Source: Eubacterium sp. (GTDB lineage Bacteria > Bacillota > Clostridia > Lachnospirales > Lachnospiraceae). Taken from it: a stretch of DNA of 59,183 bases. Location: the NCBI GenBank assembly GCA_017514785.1, contig JAFWIO010000046.1, positions 1 to 59,183 on the forward strand, written 5' to 3'. Under the pieces are notes generated by a model. That model saw only the letters and a program-made list of their open reading frames with translations. It was not told the DNA's origin and searched no databases. This document shows, one piece after another, positions 18,726 through 27,246 of the stretch (the stretch's first letter is position 1; every line of letters begins with the position of its first letter). The translations under genes and the position numbers were made by a program.

Positions 18726-18765
18726 GAAAAGGCTCAAGTATATTGCTTGAGCCTTTTCTTTTTTT
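18726..18765 (+). terminator. Rho-independent terminator of cassette 2
   Basis: A 13-bp perfect stem (18726-18738 with 18746-18758), a 7-base loop and a run of Ts. Confidence 0.95.
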
Positions 18766-18836
18766 GTCGTTCCGTTTTTATGTTTACCAAATGGCCGTTT
18801 TTTTAGTAAAAAAACACTGTTTTTGTTCGTTGTTTA

Positions 18837-18865
18837 TTTACAAACATTTTTAATTGATTTATAAT
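18837..18865 (+). promoter_or_regulatory. Promoter of nucleoside ABC transporter operon
   Basis: TTTACA at 18837-18842, a 17-base spacer and TATAAT at 18860-18865. The leader is only about 50 bases, too short for a purine riboswitch, and none is seen. Confidence 0.8.
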
Positions 18866-18919
18866 TTTATTTGTGTTCAAGTTCGGACATTAAATTGAAT
18901 ATTTTGGAGGAAAAATCAA

Positions 18920-20242
18920 ATGAAGAAACTATTAAGTTTAGTACTTGCAGTAGTCCTTGTTGTTTCTGCATTCACTTTTGTAGGATGTGGCAGCAAAGAC
19001 TCAGGAAAAGCTGACAGTGACCTTAAAGTAGGTTGTATCATGGTTGGTTCTGCACAGGAGACTTATACAAAGGCTCATATTGACGGAATCATTGAGGCAG
19101 CTAAAAAGGTTGGAATCAAAGAAACAAACCTTATTTGGAAATACGACGTTAAAGAAGATGACAGCTGTGCAAAGGCTGCAAAAGAATTGATCGGTAATGG
19201 TTGTTCTTTGATTATCGCAAACAGTTACGGACACCAGGATTATATAGCAAAGGTTGCTAAAGAAAATCCTAAAGTAGACTTTGTATCTATGACTGGTGAT
19301 TTTGCATCAATTTCAAAACTTGACAATTTATATAATGCTTTCACAAACATTTATGAAGCAAGATTTGTATCAGGTGTAGTTGCTGGTATGAAGATTAAAG
19401 AATTAGCAGAGGCTAAGAAGATTCCTGCTAAATCTTATAATAAAGATAAGAAAGTTAAAGTTGGATATATTGGTGCTTTCCCATATGCAGAGGTAGTTTC
19501 AGGATATACAGCATTCTACCTAGGAATCAAATCAGTTTATGAAGATGTGGCTATGGATGTTACTTATACTAATTCATGGTTTGACCCTAAAAAAGAAGCA
19601 GCAGCAGCTGATAAGTTTATGAAAGATAACTGTATTGTTATTGGACAGCATGCAGACTCAACAGGTGCTCCAAGTACAATACAGAAGGCTAAAGACAATG
19701 GTGCTTTAGTTTACTCAGTTGGATATAACATTGACATGTTAGATGTTGCTAAGACAGCAGCTTTAACTAGTCCTCTAAACAACTGGGGAGTATATTATAC
19801 AGATTTGTTCCAGGCAGCAGTGGACGGCAAAGACCTTCCTCAGGATTGGGCAGAAGGATATGCTAAAGGAGCTGTATCTATTTCTAAGCTAGGACCTGAA
19901 GCAGCTAAGGGAACAGATGCTAAGGTAGCAGAAGTAGAAAAAGGAATCAAAGACGGTTCTATCAAGGTATTTGATACAAAATCATTCACAATCACTGGTG
20001 ATAGTGTTAAGGCTACAAAGGACCCTACAAAGGGTGGCATCATTGATCTAGGATTAGACAAAGGTGTAGTTACAAAGGCCACAAAAGATTTCTCATATAT
20101 GGATTTCTCAGCTACTCCACCTAAAGTAGTTTACAAAGGAGAAGTTCTAGATACTATTAAAGACGGTGAGTTTAGTGAATCTACACTTCGTTCTGCTCCA
20201 TATTTCTCATTGAGAATTGATGGAATTACAGAAATTGACTAA
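18920..20242 (+). CDS. BMP-family ABC transporter substrate-binding lipoprotein
   Basis: Extracellular substrate-binding lipoprotein of the basic membrane protein/PnrA family (440 aa), members of which usually bind purine nucleosides. It has an N-terminal lipobox with acylated C23 in FTFVGCGSK. The periplasmic-binding fold follows, with VGCIMVG at its first strand and VGYIGAFPYAEVVSGYTAFYLG at the second lobe, and family segments such as GQHADSTGAPS and NNWGVYYTDL. The C-terminus is some 60-80 residues longer than typical. It is followed by an ATPase and two permeases that complete the importer. An intervening hairpin at 20260-20293 probably lets the binding protein be made in excess. Nucleoside specificity is inferred from family and operon. 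Confidence 0.88.
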   Translation: MKKLLSLVLAVVLVVSAFTFVGCGSKDSGKADSDLKVGCIMVGSAQETYTKAHIDGIIEAAKKVGIKETNLIWKYDVKEDDSCAKAAKELIGNGCSLIIANSYGHQDYIAKVAKENPKVDFVSMTGDFASISKLDNLYNAFTNIYEARFVSGVVAGMKIKELAEAKKIPAKSYNKDKKVKVGYIGAFPYAEVVSGYTAFYLGIKSVYEDVAMDVTYTNSWFDPKKEAAAADKFMKDNCIVIGQHADSTGAPSTIQKAKDNGALVYSVGYNIDMLDVAKTAALTSPLNNWGVYYTDLFQAAVDGKDLPQDWAEGYAKGAVSISKLGPEAAKGTDAKVAEVEKGIKDGSIKVFDTKSFTITGDSVKATKDPTKGGIIDLGLDKGVVTKATKDFSYMDFSATPPKVVYKGEVLDTIKDGEFSESTLRSAPYFSLRIDGITEID

Positions 20243-20259
20243 TATTAATTGATTTATTT

Positions 20260-20300
20260 CAAGGGAAGTTACAGATTACTGCAACTTCCCTTGTTTTACT
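20260..20300 (+). terminator. Intra-operon partial terminator after binding-protein gene
   Basis: An 11-bp perfect stem (20260-20270 with 20283-20293) and a short TTTT run between the lipoprotein and ATPase genes. No clear promoter follows, so read-through likely feeds the downstream genes at lower level. Confidence 0.75.
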
Positions 20301-20322
20301 TATAAAAGAAGGAGAAAGTAAA

Positions 20323-21858
20323 TTGGAAAAGTATGCTGTTTCAATGAGAGGCATCACAAAAGCATTTGGAACAAAAGTAGTGGCCAATAAAAACGTTGAT
20401 TTCGATTTGAAATACGGAACCATTGTTTCTTTGCTTGGGGAGAATGGTAGTGGTAAAACTACCCTAATGAATATGCTTTCAGGTATTTATTTCCCTGACA
20501 AAGGAACTATTTCTATTGACGGCAAAGAAGTGATGATTAAATCACCACATGATGCTATGGCTTTAGGAGTAGGAATGGTTCATCAGCATTTCAAATTGAT
20601 AGATGTTTTTACTGCGGCAGAAAACATTGTTCTAGGACTTGAAGACAAAGTCAAAATGGATGTGGTGGCAGCAAGAATCAAAGAAATATGTGATAAGTAC
20701 GGATTTGTAGTGGACCCAGATCAAAAAGTTTACTCTATGTCAGTTGCTGAGAAGCAGACATTAGAGATTGTTAAGGTGCTTTATCGAGGTGCAAATGTTT
20801 TGATTTTGGATGAGCCTACAGCAGTTCTTACTCCGCAGGAGACAAAGAAACTGTTTAACGTAATGCGTAATATGAAAAAGGATGGAAAATCTATAATTAT
20901 TATTACTCATAAGTTAAACGAAGTACTTGAGATATCAGATGAGATTGCAGTGCTTAGAAAAGGTGAGTTTGTAGGCAACGTAAAGAGCAGCGAAGCTACA
21001 GAAGCAAGCCTAACTGAATTGATGGTGGGCGATACTGTAGAGCTTGATATCAAGAGAACTGAGCCTAAAAATCCGGAAATTAGATTGGATGTACAAAATC
21101 TATCTGTAACTGATGCTGAGGGTGTAAAAATACTAGATGATGTATCTTTTAAGGCTTACAGCGGCGAAATTTTGGGCATAGCGGGCATTTCTGGCTCTGG
21201 ACAGAAGGAACTTCTAGAATCAATAGCAGGATTGGTTAAAACTGAAGAAAATAGTAGTGTTATTTTCACTCCAAACAAAGAAGAAACAGAGCAGTTGATA
21301 GGTAAAAGCCCTAAAAAGATTAGAGAATGCGGTGTAGAACTTTCATTTATACCGGAAGACAGACTTGGAATGGGTCTAGTTGGTTCGATGGGTATGCCTG
21401 GAAATATGATGCTTCGAAGTTATACAGATGGTAATACACCTTTTATTAAGAGAAAGAAACCTAGACGTTTGTCTAAAAAGATAAAAAAAGAATTGGAAGT
21501 AAAGACACCTGGCATCAATACACCAGTGCGCAAGCTTTCTGGTGGTAATGTGCAAAAGGTTTTGGTGGGACGTGAGATTGCAAACGCTCCATCGGTTCTT
21601 TTGACGGCGTATGCTGTTAGAGGACTAGATATTCACACATCGTATACCATTTACAATCTTTTGAATACACAAAAGGAAGAAGGCGTGGCAGTAGTTTATG
21701 TGGGCGAAGACTTAGATGTTTTGCTCGCGCTATCTGACAAGATCCTTGTTCTTTGTGGCGGAAAAGTAAGTGGTGTTTTGGATGCGAGAACTACTACCAA
21801 AGAAGAAGTTGGTCTGCTTATGACTAACCTAAAGCAAGGAGGTGGAACAAATGAGTGA
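20323..21858 (+). CDS. Nucleoside-type ABC transporter ATP-binding protein (duplicated ATPase)
   Basis: 511-aa protein with two fused nucleotide-binding domains, as in YufO/NupO and ribose-type importers. Domain 1 has a canonical Walker A (GENGSGKTT), a signature-like MSVAEKQ and Walker B (VLILDEPTAVL). Domain 2 has the degenerate Walker A typical of this family (GISGSGQKEL), LSGGNVQK and a diverged Walker B region (LLTAYAVRGLD, where relatives mostly have PTRGLD). The start is a TTG at 20323 with a good AAGGAG upstream; no nearby ATG fits. The gene overlaps the permease start by 17 bases, indicating translational coupling. Confidence 0.9.
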   Translation: MEKYAVSMRGITKAFGTKVVANKNVDFDLKYGTIVSLLGENGSGKTTLMNMLSGIYFPDKGTISIDGKEVMIKSPHDAMALGVGMVHQHFKLIDVFTAAENIVLGLEDKVKMDVVAARIKEICDKYGFVVDPDQKVYSMSVAEKQTLEIVKVLYRGANVLILDEPTAVLTPQETKKLFNVMRNMKKDGKSIIIITHKLNEVLEISDEIAVLRKGEFVGNVKSSEATEASLTELMVGDTVELDIKRTEPKNPEIRLDVQNLSVTDAEGVKILDDVSFKAYSGEILGIAGISGSGQKELLESIAGLVKTEENSSVIFTPNKEETEQLIGKSPKKIRECGVELSFIPEDRLGMGLVGSMGMPGNMMLRSYTDGNTPFIKRKKPRRLSKKIKKELEVKTPGINTPVRKLSGGNVQKVLVGREIANAPSVLLTAYAVRGLDIHTSYTIYNLLNTQKEEGVAVVYVGEDLDVLLALSDKILVLCGGKVSGVLDARTTTKEEVGLLMTNLKQGGGTNE

Positions 21859-22963
21859 TAATGTTAATGTAGCTCATGTGAAGCAGCCATTTGTTAGGGT
21901 AGTTAGAAGAGATAAACTTCCTATGTGGCAAAGTTGGTTGTATAGATTGATAGCTATTATCTTGGCAATGGGATTGGTGGATGTATTTGTCTACTCAATC
22001 ACAGGGCTAAATCCAATTGATACATTAATTACTATGTGGAATGGATCATTTGGAAATATCGTTTGTACGGAAGCCTCAGTTGTTCTTATATGTAAGTTGC
22101 TTTTGATTGCGGTTGCTTTGGCGCCGGCGTTCAAGATGCAGTTTTGGAATATCGGAGCCGAGGGACAAGTGCTAGCGGGTGCTTTGGCAACAGCCATGGT
22201 TATGGTGTATGCAAACGGATTGCCAAACTCGCTACTTATTCCACTTATGGCTGTAACAGCTATTTTGGCTGGTGGCCTTTGGGGATTGATACCCGCCCTC
22301 TTCAAAGCAAAATGGGGTGTAAACGAAACTCTATTTACTTTGATGATGAATTATGTGGCGATGAGTTTTGTAGACTTTTTCGTTAACCAGAACAAGGGCG
22401 AGAAGGCTTCTATCGGAACAATCAACGTTGACACGCAAAAAGGTTGGTTGCCACAAATGGGCGACAGCATAAACTGGACTGTAGTTATAATTGTTCTTGT
22501 CATTACAGTTCTTATGTTTGTTTATTTAAAATATACAAAACAAGGTTACGAAATAGCAGTGGTAGGTGAATCTGTTAATACTGCAAAGTATGCCGGCATT
22601 AGTGTTAAGAAGACTATCATTAGAACAATGATAATCTCTGGTGCTATATGTGGTGTTTGTGGATTCCTAACCGTGGCCGGCGAAGACCAAACAATTTCGA
22701 ACGGCACGGCAGGAGGCTATGGATTTACGGCTATCATAGTTGCGTGGCTAGGTAAATTTAACACGCTATTTATGATTGGAATATCTGCTTTCATAATCTT
22801 CTTAGAACAAGGTACAAAAGCTATCTCGGATGCATACTCACTAGTTGGATTTGATCAGAGTGCGTCAAAGATAGTGGTAGGTTTAGTGTTATTCTTTGTA
22901 ATCGGATGCGAGTTCTTTATTAACTATAGACTTACATTTAGATTCAGCAGAAAGGAGAAATAA
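21842..22963 (+). CDS. Nucleoside-type ABC transporter permease 1
   Basis: 373-aa inner-membrane permease of the branched-chain/nucleoside BPD2 class (NupP/YufP-like). A ~30-residue cytoplasmic N-terminus is followed by about ten hydrophobic segments. Family hallmarks include FWNIGAEGQ, KAKWGVNETLFTLMMNYVA, VGESVNTAKYAGI and GGYGFTAIIVAWLGKF. It overlaps the ATPase gene and ends two bases before permease 2. Confidence 0.88.
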   Translation: MEQMSDNVNVAHVKQPFVRVVRRDKLPMWQSWLYRLIAIILAMGLVDVFVYSITGLNPIDTLITMWNGSFGNIVCTEASVVLICKLLLIAVALAPAFKMQFWNIGAEGQVLAGALATAMVMVYANGLPNSLLIPLMAVTAILAGGLWGLIPALFKAKWGVNETLFTLMMNYVAMSFVDFFVNQNKGEKASIGTINVDTQKGWLPQMGDSINWTVVIIVLVITVLMFVYLKYTKQGYEIAVVGESVNTAKYAGISVKKTIIRTMIISGAICGVCGFLTVAGEDQTISNGTAGGYGFTAIIVAWLGKFNTLFMIGISAFIIFLEQGTKAISDAYSLVGFDQSASKIVVGLVLFFVIGCEFFINYRLTFRFSRKEK

Positions 22964-22965
22964 TT

Positions 22966-23958
22966 ATGGCAATGATAGTTGGATGGATTGTGATGTCTGT
23001 ATCTTTTGGCACAGTTATTCTCTTTGGTGCTGTAGGAGAGACTATCACAGAAAAAGCAGGAAACTTAAATCTGGGTACACCAGGTATCATGTGTATGGGT
23101 GGAGCATTTGGCTTTGCCGGTGCCTGCATATACGAGACAAATGTAGATAAGCCAAACGCTGCGCTATGTATTTTGATTGCTATGTCATCAGCGTTCATTA
23201 TGGCGATGTTGGGTGGACTCATCTTTTCATTCCTAACTACTACACTTAGAGTTAACCAGAACGTAGTTGGTTTGACCCTTACAATCTTTGGCGTGGGCTT
23301 AAGTAAGTTTGTGGCAAAATTCGTTCTTCCTAAGAATGGTTTGGTAGTTAAGGTGGATTTTGCACAGAAAGTATTTAGTAAAAAGATTCCTTGGCTTAGT
23401 TCGCATCTAGGCCCAGTGGGAGATTTGCTTTTCTCATATGGATTTATGGTTTATTTGGGAATTATTATAGCGATTGTGTCTACTATTTTCCTAAAGAAAA
23501 CTAGAACAGGCCTTAACCTAAGAGCAGTGGGAGAAAGCCCTGCCACAGCGGATGCGGCCGGTATCAAAGTTTCTAAGTATAAATATTTGGCGACATGTAT
23601 AGGTGCTGGTATAACAGGTCTTGGAGGCTTGTATTATATTTTGGATTTCAACAATGGTACTTGGGCTACAGCTGATGGTGATGCCATATCGGCAGTTGCT
23701 TGGCTTTCAGTAGCACTAGTTATCTTTATTAGATGGAAACCTATTAATGCTATTTGGGGAGCTTACTTGTTTGGTATTTGTTACTGGGCATATAACTACT
23801 TCCCAAAGATTACAGGAATCAAGGTAAATACAGATCTTACTATGATGCTTCCTTATGTAGTAACAATTATTGTGCTTATTATTACAAGTATTAAGCAAAA
23901 GAGAGACAGTCAGGCTCCAGCCAGTCTGGGACTTTCATACTTCAGGGAAGACAGATAG
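22966..23958 (+). CDS. Nucleoside-type ABC transporter permease 2
   Basis: 330-aa permease of the same class (NupQ/YufQ-like). Hallmarks include TITEKAGNLNLGTPGIMCMG, VNQNVVGLTLTIFGVG, LRAVGESPATADAAGI and WLSVALVIFIRWKP. It would form the membrane heterodimer with the preceding permease. It is the last gene of the operon; no strong terminator is seen before proB. Confidence 0.88.
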   Translation: MAMIVGWIVMSVSFGTVILFGAVGETITEKAGNLNLGTPGIMCMGGAFGFAGACIYETNVDKPNAALCILIAMSSAFIMAMLGGLIFSFLTTTLRVNQNVVGLTLTIFGVGLSKFVAKFVLPKNGLVVKVDFAQKVFSKKIPWLSSHLGPVGDLLFSYGFMVYLGIIIAIVSTIFLKKTRTGLNLRAVGESPATADAAGIKVSKYKYLATCIGAGITGLGGLYYILDFNNGTWATADGDAISAVAWLSVALVIFIRWKPINAIWGAYLFGICYWAYNYFPKITGIKVNTDLTMMLPYVVTIIVLIITSIKQKRDSQAPASLGLSYFREDR

Positions 23959-23995
23959 TATTTGCAAATATGTGCTTTTTGCATATAGATAATGA

Positions 23996-24024
23996 TTGCA
24001 AAATAGGGGATAAACTAGTATCAT
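23996..24024 (+). promoter_or_regulatory. Possible proBA promoter
   Basis: TTGCAA at 23996-24001, a 17-base spacer and TATCAT at 24019-24024, 36 bases before proB. The match is moderate. No T-box or other leader structure is evident. Confidence 0.4.
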
Positions 24025-24059
24025 ATTTACTAATATGAGTATGAAACAAAGGACATATT

Positions 24060-24842
24060 ATGGATAACAAAGAATTTAAACGTATCGTGGTGAAAGTGGG
24101 AACATCCACTCTCACACACGATACAGGAAAAACAAATATTCGTCAGATGAAGAAACTAGTGGCAGTGCTTTCTGATATCGTAAATTCAGGTATCGAGGTA
24201 GCGCTGGTATCCTCTGGTTCTATTGGCGTAGGCGCTGGTAAGATTGGCTTGGAGAAAAGACCAAACGATACTACTAGCAAACAGGCGCTTTCCACTATCG
24301 GTCAGTGCGAGCTAATGTTTATGTACGACAAAATGTTTAGCGAGTACGGACATTCAGTGGGACAGGTTCTTGTCACAAAGAGAAATGTGGAACAGGAGGA
24401 GACTAGAAAGAATCTTATAAACACATTTGAGAAGTTGTTTGAATATGGCGTTGTTCCAATCATCAATGAGAATGATGCTATTGCTATAGAAGAGATTGTC
24501 TTTGGCGACAACGACACACTATCGGCCATTGTGGCAAAACTAGTGGGAGCAGATGCGTTAATGATTCTTACAGACACTGATGGTTTGTACGACAAAGACC
24601 CTAGCGAGGAAGGTGCAAAGGTTATTCCAGTAGTCGACACTATTACAGAGTCATTGTTTGAAGTGGCTGGCGGTAGAGGTTCTAAGTTTGGAACGGGCGG
24701 TATGATTACCAAACTCCAGGCGGCGCAGATAGCTACAGAGGCTGGCATCGATACAGTAGTTTGTAGCGGAGACAAGCCAGAGAACTTGTACAAAGTGTTA
24801 GAAGGCAAACAAGTTGGAACGTTATTTAAGAAAAAAGATTAA
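24060..24842 (+). CDS. proB: Glutamate 5-kinase, short form without PUA domain
   Basis: First step of proline synthesis: ATP-dependent phosphorylation of glutamate. The amino-acid-kinase fold is complete, with VVKVGTSTL, the VSSGSIGVG substrate loop, NENDAIA, FGDNDTLSA, LTDTDGLY and the GTGGMITKLQAA segment. At 260 aa it lacks the C-terminal RNA-binding-like PUA domain present in the ~370-aa E. coli-type enzyme. PUA-less forms occur and are catalytically competent, with altered proline feedback (family knowledge). It is followed by proA 54 bases downstream. Confidence 0.93.
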   Translation: MDNKEFKRIVVKVGTSTLTHDTGKTNIRQMKKLVAVLSDIVNSGIEVALVSSGSIGVGAGKIGLEKRPNDTTSKQALSTIGQCELMFMYDKMFSEYGHSVGQVLVTKRNVEQEETRKNLINTFEKLFEYGVVPIINENDAIAIEEIVFGDNDTLSAIVAKLVGADALMILTDTDGLYDKDPSEEGAKVIPVVDTITESLFEVAGGRGSKFGTGGMITKLQAAQIATEAGIDTVVCSGDKPENLYKVLEGKQVGTLFKKKD

Positions 24843-24847
24843 TTGTT

Positions 24848-24869
24848 AGGGCATCATTTCATTGGTGCC
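24848..24869 (+). promoter_or_regulatory. Hairpin between proB and proA
   Basis: An 8-bp stem GGGCATCA/TGGTGCCC (one G-U) with a 6-base loop and no T-run. It may be an mRNA-processing or stability element that adjusts proA relative to proB. Confidence 0.4.
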
Positions 24870-24896
24870 CAAAATAATATAAAGAGGAAGAAAGTT

Positions 24897-26162
24897 ATGT
24901 TAGAAGAATTAGGAATTAGAGCAAAAGAAGCGGAAAAAGAGCTTATGGTGGCTAGCACCATTGATAAGAACAATGCATTGAAGACTATTGCTGAAGCGTT
25001 AGTTTTGTGTGCAGATGAGATAATAGAAGCCAACGCCAAAGATATCCAAAACGGTATCGATAATGGCATGAGCAAAGCTTTGCTTGATAGACTTAAACTT
25101 GACCGCGAGAGAATAGAGGGGATGGCTCAGGGTGTTAAGGATGTGATATCACTTCCAGACCCTGTTGGAAGAGTGCTTAATTCTTTTACTAGACCAAACG
25201 GTCTAAAGATTGAGAAGGTTTCAACACCACTTGGCGTGATTGGAGTTATCTTTGAAGCTCGCCCTAATGTAACTTCTGATGCAGCAGCGCTAGCGCTTAA
25301 GTCTGGTAATGCTGTAATTCTTCGTGGCGGCAAAGAAGCGATTAATTCAAATACAAAGATTGCTCAGGTTATGAGAGCAGCAGTGAAAGAGTCTGGAATG
25401 AATGAAGATGTCATCCAGCTAGTTGAAAATACTACTCGTGAGAGTTCAACAGCGCTTATGACTTTGAATGAGTATGTGGACGTTTTGATTCCACGTGGTG
25501 GCGCTGGACTTATCCAGGCGGTAGTTAAGAATGCTACAGTTCCTGTTATTGAGACTGGTGTTGGAAACTGTCACGTGTATGTAGATAGAGATGCCGATAT
25601 TGATATGGCAGTAGAGATTGTGTTCAATGCAAAGACTAATCGTCCATCAGTTTGTAATGCGGCTGAAAGTCTTCTAATCCACAAGGATGTGGCAAAGGAA
25701 GCGCTAGTTAAGATCAAGAATAAACTAGATGAGAAGGAAGTAGAATTAGTGGGCGACAAAGAAGCCATTGATATTCTAAAGAATTCCGACGAAGTAACTG
25801 ATGGTTTTGATATAGAAGAAGCTACAGACGATGACTGGGCTACAGAATACTTAGATTACAAGATGAGTGTAAAGATTGTGGATACTTTGGAGGAAGCGAT
25901 CGAGCATATTTATCAGTACAGCACAGGTCACAGTGAGTGTATCGTGACTGAAAGTATAGACAGAGCGAACGAGTTTATGGATAGAGTGGACTCAGCAGCA
26001 GTTTACGTGAATGCTAGTACTAGATTTACAGATGGTGGCGAGTTTGGCTTTGGCGCAGAGATAGGAATTTCGACGCAGAAGCTCCATGCTAGAGGCCCAA
26101 TCGGCTTGCCAGAACTACAATCATTCAAATATAAGATATATGGAAACGGACAAATCAGATAG
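24897..26162 (+). CDS. proA: Gamma-glutamyl phosphate reductase
   Basis: Second enzyme of proline synthesis: NADPH-dependent reduction of glutamyl-5-phosphate to the semialdehyde. 421 aa in the aldehyde-dehydrogenase fold. Visible marks are PLGVIGVIFEARPNVT, ALKSGNAVILRGGKEA, IPRGGAGLI, the catalytic cysteine in NRPSVCNAAES and FGFGAEIGISTQKLHARGP near the C-terminus. The ATG at 24897 is preferred: it has an AGAGGAAG site and begins MLEELG as in the family, whereas the TTG at 24843 would add 18 non-homologous residues and remove the intergenic hairpin. Confidence 0.94.
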   Translation: MLEELGIRAKEAEKELMVASTIDKNNALKTIAEALVLCADEIIEANAKDIQNGIDNGMSKALLDRLKLDRERIEGMAQGVKDVISLPDPVGRVLNSFTRPNGLKIEKVSTPLGVIGVIFEARPNVTSDAAALALKSGNAVILRGGKEAINSNTKIAQVMRAAVKESGMNEDVIQLVENTTRESSTALMTLNEYVDVLIPRGGAGLIQAVVKNATVPVIETGVGNCHVYVDRDADIDMAVEIVFNAKTNRPSVCNAAESLLIHKDVAKEALVKIKNKLDEKEVELVGDKEAIDILKNSDEVTDGFDIEEATDDDWATEYLDYKMSVKIVDTLEEAIEHIYQYSTGHSECIVTESIDRANEFMDRVDSAAVYVNASTRFTDGGEFGFGAEIGISTQKLHARGPIGLPELQSFKYKIYGNGQIR

Positions 26163-26205
26163 TTTACATAAAGGTATATATTTATGTAAACTAAAGGCGT
26201 TTTTA
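26160..26205 (+). terminator. Terminator of proBA
   Basis: A 13-bp perfect stem (26160-26172 with 26181-26193) that begins in the proA stop codon, with a GTTTTTATTT tail a few bases later. Confidence 0.8.
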
Positions 26206-26206
26206 T

Positions 26207-26235
26207 TTGATAAAAATGCTTAAAAATGGTAAAAT
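26207..26235 (+). promoter_or_regulatory. Promoter of lipid kinase gene
   Basis: TTGATA at 26207-26212, a 17-base spacer and TAAAAT at 26230-26235, directly after the proBA terminator. Confidence 0.7.
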
Positions 26236-26249
26236 ATCTTCAGTGACTT

Positions 26250-26280
26250 AAAAGACAGTACTATTACAGTATTGTCTTTT
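26250..26280 (+). promoter_or_regulatory. 5'-end hairpin or attenuator ahead of lipid kinase gene
   Basis: A 13-bp stem (26250-26262 with 26268-26280, one G-U), a 5-base loop and TTTT at the end of the 3' arm. It starts about 8 bases after the predicted transcript start, so it may be a constitutive attenuator or a 5' stabiliser. Confidence 0.5.
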
Positions 26281-26323
26281 GTATTTGAATATTAGTTTTA
26301 TCAAAACAAAAGAAGGAATTATC

Positions 26324-27202
26324 ATGAAAAAACTACTATTTATTATCAATCCTAGAGCGGGTTTAAAAAAGAATCCAGGCTTTATTGACGAAGCTGTTGA
26401 AGTATTTGAGCAGGCTGGCTATAAAGTTGGAAAGAAATTTACTAAGAAGAGAGCAGATGCTACTGAAATTGCAAGAGACCACGGAAATGACGTAGATCTT
26501 ATTGTATGTATGGGTGGCGACGGCACTCTAAATGAGGTATTTGAAGGAATGATGGAAGGTGAAGTTAGAACACCTATTGGATACATTCCTGCAGGATCTA
26601 CCAATGATTTTGCAAACAGCCTAGGACTAGAGACAAAACCGGAGGAAGCAGCTAAGTTTATCGTTAGCCACAAGCCAAGAAAATTGGATATGGGTGAGTT
26701 TAACGGCAGAGCTTTTGCATACACAGCTTCATGCGGTATCTTTACAAAAACTTCATACGCTACATCTCAAAAGCTTAAAAATAAATTGGGACACGCAGCA
26801 TATGTTTTGTCAGCGTCAAAGGAAATATTCCACGTTAAGAAGTTAAAGATGAAAGTGGAATTGCCAAATGAGGTGATTGAGGGCAACTATATCTTTGCCG
26901 CAATCAACAACGCTACAAAAGTGGGAGGAGTGATGAAGCTAGACGAGAACATGGTAGAGTTTAACGACGGATTGTTCGAGTTGATGCTAATTGAGTATCC
27001 AAAGAACCCAGTTGATTTGGCTAAGCTTGTTGGAAAAGTAGCTAAACAGAGATTTACAGGAAAGATTACACTTATCCAGATTGACCAAGCAAAGATTACT
27101 ATCGACTCAGATGTTGATTGGTCACTAGATGGTGAGAAAGAAAAGGGACAAAGTTACATATCATTTAGGGTTATCCCTGATGCTATAAACTTCATATATT
27201 AA
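26324..27202 (+). CDS. Diacylglycerol kinase-family lipid kinase (YegS/DagK-like)
   Basis: Cytosolic lipid kinase of 292 aa that phosphorylates diacylglycerol or a related lipid, likely recycling lipid from envelope polymer synthesis. It has the N-terminal INPRAG motif, the nucleotide-binding GGDGTLNE, IPAGSTNDFANSLG and a C-terminal beta-sandwich with NNATKVGG and DSDVDWSLDGE. The start at 26324 (MKKLLFIINPRAG, with AGAAGGA upstream) is preferred to the in-frame ATG at 26279, which lies inside the leader hairpin. Exact lipid substrate is unknown. Confidence 0.88.
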   Translation: MKKLLFIINPRAGLKKNPGFIDEAVEVFEQAGYKVGKKFTKKRADATEIARDHGNDVDLIVCMGGDGTLNEVFEGMMEGEVRTPIGYIPAGSTNDFANSLGLETKPEEAAKFIVSHKPRKLDMGEFNGRAFAYTASCGIFTKTSYATSQKLKNKLGHAAYVLSASKEIFHVKKLKMKVELPNEVIEGNYIFAAINNATKVGGVMKLDENMVEFNDGLFELMLIEYPKNPVDLAKLVGKVAKQRFTGKITLIQIDQAKITIDSDVDWSLDGEKEKGQSYISFRVIPDAINFIY

Positions 27203-27210
27203 GCGGGCGT

Positions 27211-27234
27211 CTTTGTCGCCTGCGGGCGACAGAG
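27211..27234 (+). promoter_or_regulatory. GC-rich hairpin adjoining the citrate synthase ribosome-binding site
   Basis: A 10-bp stem (27211-27220 with 27225-27234, one G-U) and a TGCG loop. The 3' arm takes in the first bases of the AGGAGG (27233-27238), so the hairpin could limit ribosome access. It is GC-rich in an AT-rich setting. Confidence 0.5.
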
Positions 27235-27246
27235 GAGGAAGTATAT

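Noticed and set aside
18866-18919. Purine riboswitch ahead of the nucleoside transporter
   Set aside because: The leader is about 50 bases with no three-way junction core or terminator.
23959-24059. T-box or other amino-acid-responsive leader ahead of proB
   Set aside because: The interval is only about 100 bases and has no T-box core sequence or terminator hairpin.
24843-24896. Upstream TTG start for proA
   Set aside because: It adds residues not found in the family, lacks a ribosome-binding site and covers an intergenic hairpin.
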